A DNA stretch of 63,782 nucleotides from Akkermansiaceae bacterium (lineage in GTDB: Bacteria; Verrucomicrobiota; Verrucomicrobiia; Verrucomicrobiales; Akkermansiaceae): positions 4,343 through 68,124 of the forward strand of contig JANRFH010000044.1 of the NCBI GenBank assembly GCA_030725745.1, written 5' to 3'. Of the stretch, positions 59,675 through 63,782 are shown in pieces. Every line of letters starts with the position of its first letter. Positions within the stretch are counted from its first letter, which is position 1. The translations under genes and the position numbers were made by a program. Below the pieces are notes generated by a model. It was not told where the DNA came from, made no database searches, and worked only from the letters and a program-made list of their open reading frames with translations.

Positions 59675-62600
59675 TCAGTCTGTGAGGCTAACGCTCAGGC
59701 GGACGAACAGGCTAGGGAAGCCTGGTGCTCCGCTGGCAATTCGATAGGTTTCACGAACGAGGTTTCCTGGCAGCACAACACGCTTCACCAGAGTGCTACC
59801 CGCAGGAGGCGCTCCCCAGGAGCCGAGGTTGTCAGACTGCTGAATCACTGCGCTTATCCCAAAGGCTTCGGGATCTCGCGTGAAGGTGAAATACACTCCG
59901 TCTTCATTGGTCTCTGACTTCAATGATAACTCCTGCGGGAGAGGGAAACTTTCATCGTCATCTGCGGTGCCACTGAAGTATTCCACCAAAGAGGAAACTC
60001 CGTCGTGGTCATCATCGGAAGAGGGTGAGCCAGTGAAGAGACCGGAGCCTGAGACACTGGGCGAGCCGTTGTTAGTGATCGCCATCCAAGAATACGGATC
60101 GGAATAGTCCACATATTTGTTTAGGGTGACCAACTGCAGGCTCATGCCGTTGCCATCGGCATCCGTAGGCCACGGAGCAAGGTCATTGTAGCGGAATGAG
60201 GCGATGATGGTGCCCTCTGCATTACGGAGTTCGAGCCACTCACCGGAGTTGCCGAGATTACCTGCGTATTCTCCTCCGATACCGGCATCGGCTGTGCCGG
60301 GGTAGCGGGCGAGGAAGGCCGTGCGATCTGCCACGATGCTGATGCGCTGGCCGGGGGAGAGGACGAGTCCGGTTGCAAAGGTGTAGCGAACCCCTTCGAG
60401 GTGGTCGTTGATGACTTGCTCCGCCAGGCGCACACCGCGTAGCTCCAGATATTTGCTGGAAATGTTGGTGAGTTCGATGAACTCGAAATCCGAATCATCC
60501 GTTGATGCCGCCAGCTCGGCAGGGGTGCCCGGGTTGGCCGGATGGTAGTGGACTTCCGAGATGGCGAGCTCGCCGGGCAGGGGAGTATCAGCGGTGCTGA
60601 AATAATTCGAGGTGAGGGCAGACCATTCGCCGTTATTCAAGACGCGCGCGTTGAGGATGGTGGGCGAGTTGACGACATATCCTTGGTTGGTGGGGTTCTG
60701 CACCGAGAGATCCATGTCAAATCCAATGTCTGAGGAACCGGCACTGATCTGATGGATTTCCGCAGCGAGCACGTTCTGACCTTCCACTAACAGCAATGGA
60801 TTGATGGTGAAGGATGTGTATGCGACTTCGTCCGCATTATTGACCGAGCTGGTGGCGTAGGTGGAATAAGTGACGGCTCCGGTGGCGATATTGGAGCGGT
60901 AAACCTCGGCGCCATTCAGGTAGATGATCACTCCGTCATCCGCCAATACCGATGCGTTGATTGCTGAAACGGAAGCCGCACCACTGATGTTGAAATTACG
61001 GCGAAGGTAGCAGGTGGAGGGATTGCTTCCGCCGGATGCTGTTCCAAGTCCCATTTGAGTGGGGGGAGTGATAGCTGTGGTATTAGGGCCCAGCTCTCCG
61101 AATCCGAGGATACCAGCACCTGACTTCCATCCGGTGAGATTGAAATTCGGGTGTTTCCAGTTCGCGGAGCTATAGCCGGATACTCCGCTGACGGTAGCAC
61201 TGGATCCCCGATCCGTTCCGCTGTCATCAAAGCTCCATACGGAATTTTTTGCGAACACTTCGGTGGTTGCGTTGTATGATAAGGACAGGGCTGCGGGATT
61301 TGGGTTTCCGTTGGCAAGCCGTGGGTCGCTGCCGTCTGTGGTGTAGTAGATCGTGCCGATGGGGGCACTGATCAGGACACTGTTTCCAGCGATCACCTTA
61401 TCCGCGAAAGGGGAAAAGGTTGGGGCGGCGGTATTCTCAGGGTATAGTCCACCTCCCTTTAAGTGACCGAGAAAGACATCGGTGCGGCCGTCAATTAGTG
61501 TATTCAGGCTGCTGACTGCTCCCTTCCAGTCATCTTCATCGGCGGGATCTGTGGTGCGTGAAGAGTGTGCATCTCCCCAGCGAGCGGACTCTGCGATGAT
61601 GACCTTTCCCACCACCTCACGTCGAGCTTCCAGTGCGGCGAGGACGTTGTCTTTGGCGAGGGCGCCGTTGTTGAACAGCCTTGCATGGGCACGGTCAGCG
61701 AAGCGTAGCCGGTATTCCGGTGTGCTATCGGCCAGATCCATGTGGAGGAACTGAGGGTTACTTTTATTAAAGGCCGAGCGGCTGGCGGCGCCGTTGGTGG
61801 TGGTGATGCGGTTGTTATTATTGTTCCATCTGCTGCCTCCGGCTCCGAGCGAGTGTTCCGCATCGTGCATGAGGTGCACGAATCCACGACTTCCCAAGCG
61901 GTCTCTTACGGAATACCAGTTATTTGATGCGCCGACAAAAGACGAGAGGCTGTTGTCATAGGCACCGGTGAATCCGATGAGGAGCATGTAGTCGATGAGG
62001 TTGTCGACATCCAGCAGGACGGGGAGCGACGGATCGCGGTTGCCGTTGGCATCGAGCCCTTGCATTTGGTAATAGCGTGTCGTGCTCGGGTTGGCTAGCT
62101 GGGCTTTGGACAAGTCCCAGAGTGTGCGCCAAGCGCCGTTGAGATTGCCGTCTGTGGCCACGGTGGCATAGGTAGGAGAGTTATCACTTCCTGAGGATTT
62201 CATGGCATCGAAATCATCAGGATCCCCACCAAGATAGCTACCACCCCAGTCGGCTTCGGAGCGTTCCTGAGTCATGAATAAGCCCCAATAGACCCCATTC
62301 AGATATAGGTGATAGTAGCGGCTGCGGGTGTAAGGTTGTCCCATGGCACCCTGCAGATCCCTAGAGAGCACATCACGTAGAAAGGTGTTTGTGGATGTAT
62401 TCCCGTCCTTTGACCACGAGTAGTTTTGAGCGGTGCGGAAGTCGAACTTATCGAACTCGTCCACGCCTTCGGTTCCGAACATCGGGTAGTTCAATTTTCC
62501 ATTGCCATATTCACTGCGGAAAAAGACACGGAACGAATGTTTCGGATTGTTAGGCGTCCGGCTCGCACCGCCTCTGATACGCAATCCACAGGGAGAGCTG

Positions 62601-63637
62601 ACCGCAGGGGTCATGCCATCGCCGATAATTTCAATGTGTGCCATGCGCTCCCATGCACTGCCGTCTTCGGCAGGGTTCGAGTAAATTCCGGTCGTGGCAT
62701 TTGTTAGGTTCGCGACATCGGTGGTGAGCATCACTGAGGGGATCGCCTTGAGGGCGGTTTCCATTTCCTGAGCGGTGTAACGCCCAGTAATATCGGGATC
62801 CATGCCGTAGTCATAGACTTGGCCGTTTACCGAGGAGCTCGGCCATCCGGCAGGTGCGTTGCCATTGGCATATTGGGTGCGGACATCTGAGGGAAATAGA
62901 TAGGTCTGGGTGTCTACGTTGGTGGGGAAAAGGCCAGATTTGAAAGCGGCTGCACGCAGCACTGTGGTCTGGCTGATGGTCAAAGGAGTGGAGTAGACTG
63001 TCCCCGTCGTCGCAGTGGGTGTGGAGCCATTTGTGGTGTAGCGGATCTGGGCGCCCACGGTTTCGGTGGTGATTTCCACACTAAATGACGATGTAAAAAT
63101 CCCCCGATCCACTGAAAAAGCCGTATCGGCCACGCGGCCAGCAATGCTTACGGAATTCGCTGCTCCGGGTGTTGGCGAAACGAAGTAGCCGTTGGTGGTG
63201 CCATCAGGGCCTATGCCGTAGGAGATGTCTTCTTCTTGGGTAGGGAATGTGGGCGAATACTCGTGCAGCACGGTTCCAGAGGGATCGATGAGGCCGAGGT
63301 ATTCTCCGCTGGCGGATAGTTTGAAATTCGTGTGAAGCTGGCTACCCGCTACCGCCCTGTCATTAGAGGATGCGAAGATGACGAGATAGCCACCCGCAGG
63401 AATGCTTACGGCCGGGAAAGTCCATTTGGAGAGGTTCGTCGCATCATCGGTGATGCGGTATCCGGCGAGAGGCACGGCACTTGCTCCGGTGTTGCGTATT
63501 TCAATCCAGTCCGAAGCCACGCCGTCCTCATCGAGGAGGCTGATGCCGGAATTTGATGCGAGAAACTCGGAGATCACCAGATCTCCGCGCGCGGGTATAG
63601 AGCACAGTGCTAGTGCTGCCAGAATGGATTTATACAC
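59675..63637 (-). CDS. Second CotH-kinase-family giant surface protein
   Basis: 1320 aa, exported (MYKSILAALALCSIPARGDL, GTG start). Order: lamin-tail domain (18-125, LVISEFLASNSGISLLDEDG), chitobiase-like domain (165-245, IRYTTNGSTPTATTGTVYST), CotH domain (290-690, GLRIRGGASRTPNNPKHSFR and VHLMHDAEHSLGAGGS), a second chitobiase-like unit (GTIYYTTDGSDPRLANG), a galactose-binding-like jelly roll (815-960, WKSGAGILGFGELG and LADDGVIIYLNGAEVYRSN), a second lamin-tail domain (about 1020-1160, FEFIELTNISSKYLELRG) and a C-terminal domain. Same architecture as the CotH protein at 50386 plus the jelly roll, but its C-terminal domain differs. Convergent with the porin, 11 nt between stops. The 145 nt to the window edge hold its promoter; I see no clear ribosome site. 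Confidence 0.85.
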   Translation of the reverse strand: MYKSILAALALCSIPARGDLVISEFLASNSGISLLDEDGVASDWIEIRNTGASAVPLAGYRITDDATNLSKWTFPAVSIPAGGYLVIFASSNDRAVAGSQLHTNFKLSASGEYLGLIDPSGTVLHEYSPTFPTQEEDISYGIGPDGTTNGYFVSPTPGAANSVSIAGRVADTAFSVDRGIFTSSFSVEITTETVGAQIRYTTNGSTPTATTGTVYSTPLTISQTTVLRAAAFKSGLFPTNVDTQTYLFPSDVRTQYANGNAPAGWPSSSVNGQVYDYGMDPDITGRYTAQEMETALKAIPSVMLTTDVANLTNATTGIYSNPAEDGSAWERMAHIEIIGDGMTPAVSSPCGLRIRGGASRTPNNPKHSFRVFFRSEYGNGKLNYPMFGTEGVDEFDKFDFRTAQNYSWSKDGNTSTNTFLRDVLSRDLQGAMGQPYTRSRYYHLYLNGVYWGLFMTQERSEADWGGSYLGGDPDDFDAMKSSGSDNSPTYATVATDGNLNGAWRTLWDLSKAQLANPSTTRYYQMQGLDANGNRDPSLPVLLDVDNLIDYMLLIGFTGAYDNSLSSFVGASNNWYSVRDRLGSRGFVHLMHDAEHSLGAGGSRWNNNNNRITTTNGAASRSAFNKSNPQFLHMDLADSTPEYRLRFADRAHARLFNNGALAKDNVLAALEARREVVGKVIIAESARWGDAHSSRTTDPADEDDWKGAVSSLNTLIDGRTDVFLGHLKGGGLYPENTAAPTFSPFADKVIAGNSVLISAPIGTIYYTTDGSDPRLANGNPNPAALSLSYNATTEVFAKNSVWSFDDSGTDRGSSATVSGVSGYSSANWKHPNFNLTGWKSGAGILGFGELGPNTTAITPPTQMGLGTASGGSNPSTCYLRRNFNISGAASVSAINASVLADDGVIIYLNGAEVYRSNIATGAVTYSTYATSSVNNADEVAYTSFTINPLLLVEGQNVLAAEIHQISAGSSDIGFDMDLSVQNPTNQGYVVNSPTILNARVLNNGEWSALTSNYFSTADTPLPGELAISEVHYHPANPGTPAELAASTDDSDFEFIELTNISSKYLELRGVRLAEQVINDHLEGVRYTFATGLVLSPGQRISIVADRTAFLARYPGTADAGIGGEYAGNLGNSGEWLELRNAEGTIIASFRYNDLAPWPTDADGNGMSLQLVTLNKYVDYSDPYSWMAITNNGSPSVSGSGLFTGSPSSDDDHDGVSSLVEYFSGTADDDESFPLPQELSLKSETNEDGVYFTFTRDPEAFGISAVIQQSDNLGSWGAPPAGSTLVKRVVLPGNLVRETYRIASGAPGFPSLFVRLSVSLTD

Positions 63638-63782
63638 AAATTGGGTTTATGAAATTGTCCGTGGGGGGACGAATTCCGAAGAAACTGGCGCTTTTTCAAA
63701 GAATTACGAGGAAAAGTATTGGGAGTCCGTGTTGCCTCATTGAAGCAGACACCGAAATCATTTTCAGGAAAAGCCGGAATCA

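Noticed and set aside
59660-59698. Bidirectional terminator between the porin and the second CotH gene
   Set aside because: CTGAGCG and CGCTCAG pair over a 25-nt loop with no T-run; too weak to call.
50386-63637. PEP-CTERM or type IX sorting tail on the surface giants
   Set aside because: C-termini end LFLRIAVSP, LFLRVAVSP and FVRLSVSLTD without P-E-P, a membrane helix or a basic tail.

Overview
The window looks like a piece of a Verrucomicrobiota chromosome, probably Verrucomicrobiaceae-like; this is my inference from gene content, since there is no rRNA to place it. The pointers are a Gram-negative outer membrane with heptose LPS, a large exported 'membrane-bound dehydrogenase' of the planctomycete/verrucomicrobial type, an exported sulfatase, several very long CotH/lamin-tail surface proteins, a RAYT transposase relic with REP palindromes, and a McsA-McsB-ClpC set in a diderm. 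Coding density is high and many neighbours overlap by ATGA or TGATG. No tRNA, rRNA or CRISPR array was seen.

Layout. 1-1412: Hsp70 chaperone, cut by the left edge. 1409-8399 (+): LPS core operon with a GT4 transferase, a UDP-sugar dehydrogenase, a heptosyltransferase and all five ADP-heptose enzymes (GmhA, HldA, GmhB, HldC, HldD). 8419-15373 (-): more AT-rich glycan-decoration island (two GT10 and two GT25 transferases, an FkbM methyltransferase, a kinase-like protein and an unusual nucleotidyltransferase/NDK-like fusion). 15468-22934: HflK/HflC, an exported protein, a SET-domain methyltransferase, DnaG, a frameshifted zinc-ribbon gene, a PAS-AraC regulator and an exported DsbD-alpha protein. 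23276-28468 (-): SGNH/dehydrogenase/cupredoxin giant, exported D-2-hydroxyacid dehydrogenase, PyrE. 28613-35855 (+): IlvE, McsA-McsB-ClpC, SH3 protein, CPBP protease, ThiL. 35861-42749 (-): exported hydrolase and companion, REPIN/RAYT remnant, then TgpA-like/DUF58/MoxR. 43088-47875 (+): cobalamin adenosyltransferase, toxin-antitoxin-like pair, NadE, and a secretin-like plus serpin-like pair of exported proteins. 48022-49437 (-): sulfatase. 49829-50242 (+): GAF protein.

50386-63637 is the most interesting block: a CotH-kinase/lamin-tail surface protein, a lamin-tail protein, a VTC-type polyphosphate polymerase, a DUF4956 membrane protein and a phosphate-selective-porin-family barrel on the + strand, facing a second CotH/lamin-tail giant on the - strand. 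A 577-bp duplication, including a broken start of the VTC gene, shows that the lamin-tail gene was inserted into an older CotH-VTC-DUF4956 arrangement. Upstream of the first CotH gene is a direct repeat in the format of a cyanobacterial Pho box. I propose, as inference, a phosphate-responsive envelope system that makes, moves or attaches (poly)phosphate at the cell surface.

Intergenic DNA carries a second layer of structure: arrays with exact 7-nt or 10-nt periods, and small cassettes bounded by inverted repeats, one with 29-nt termini identical at 27 positions.
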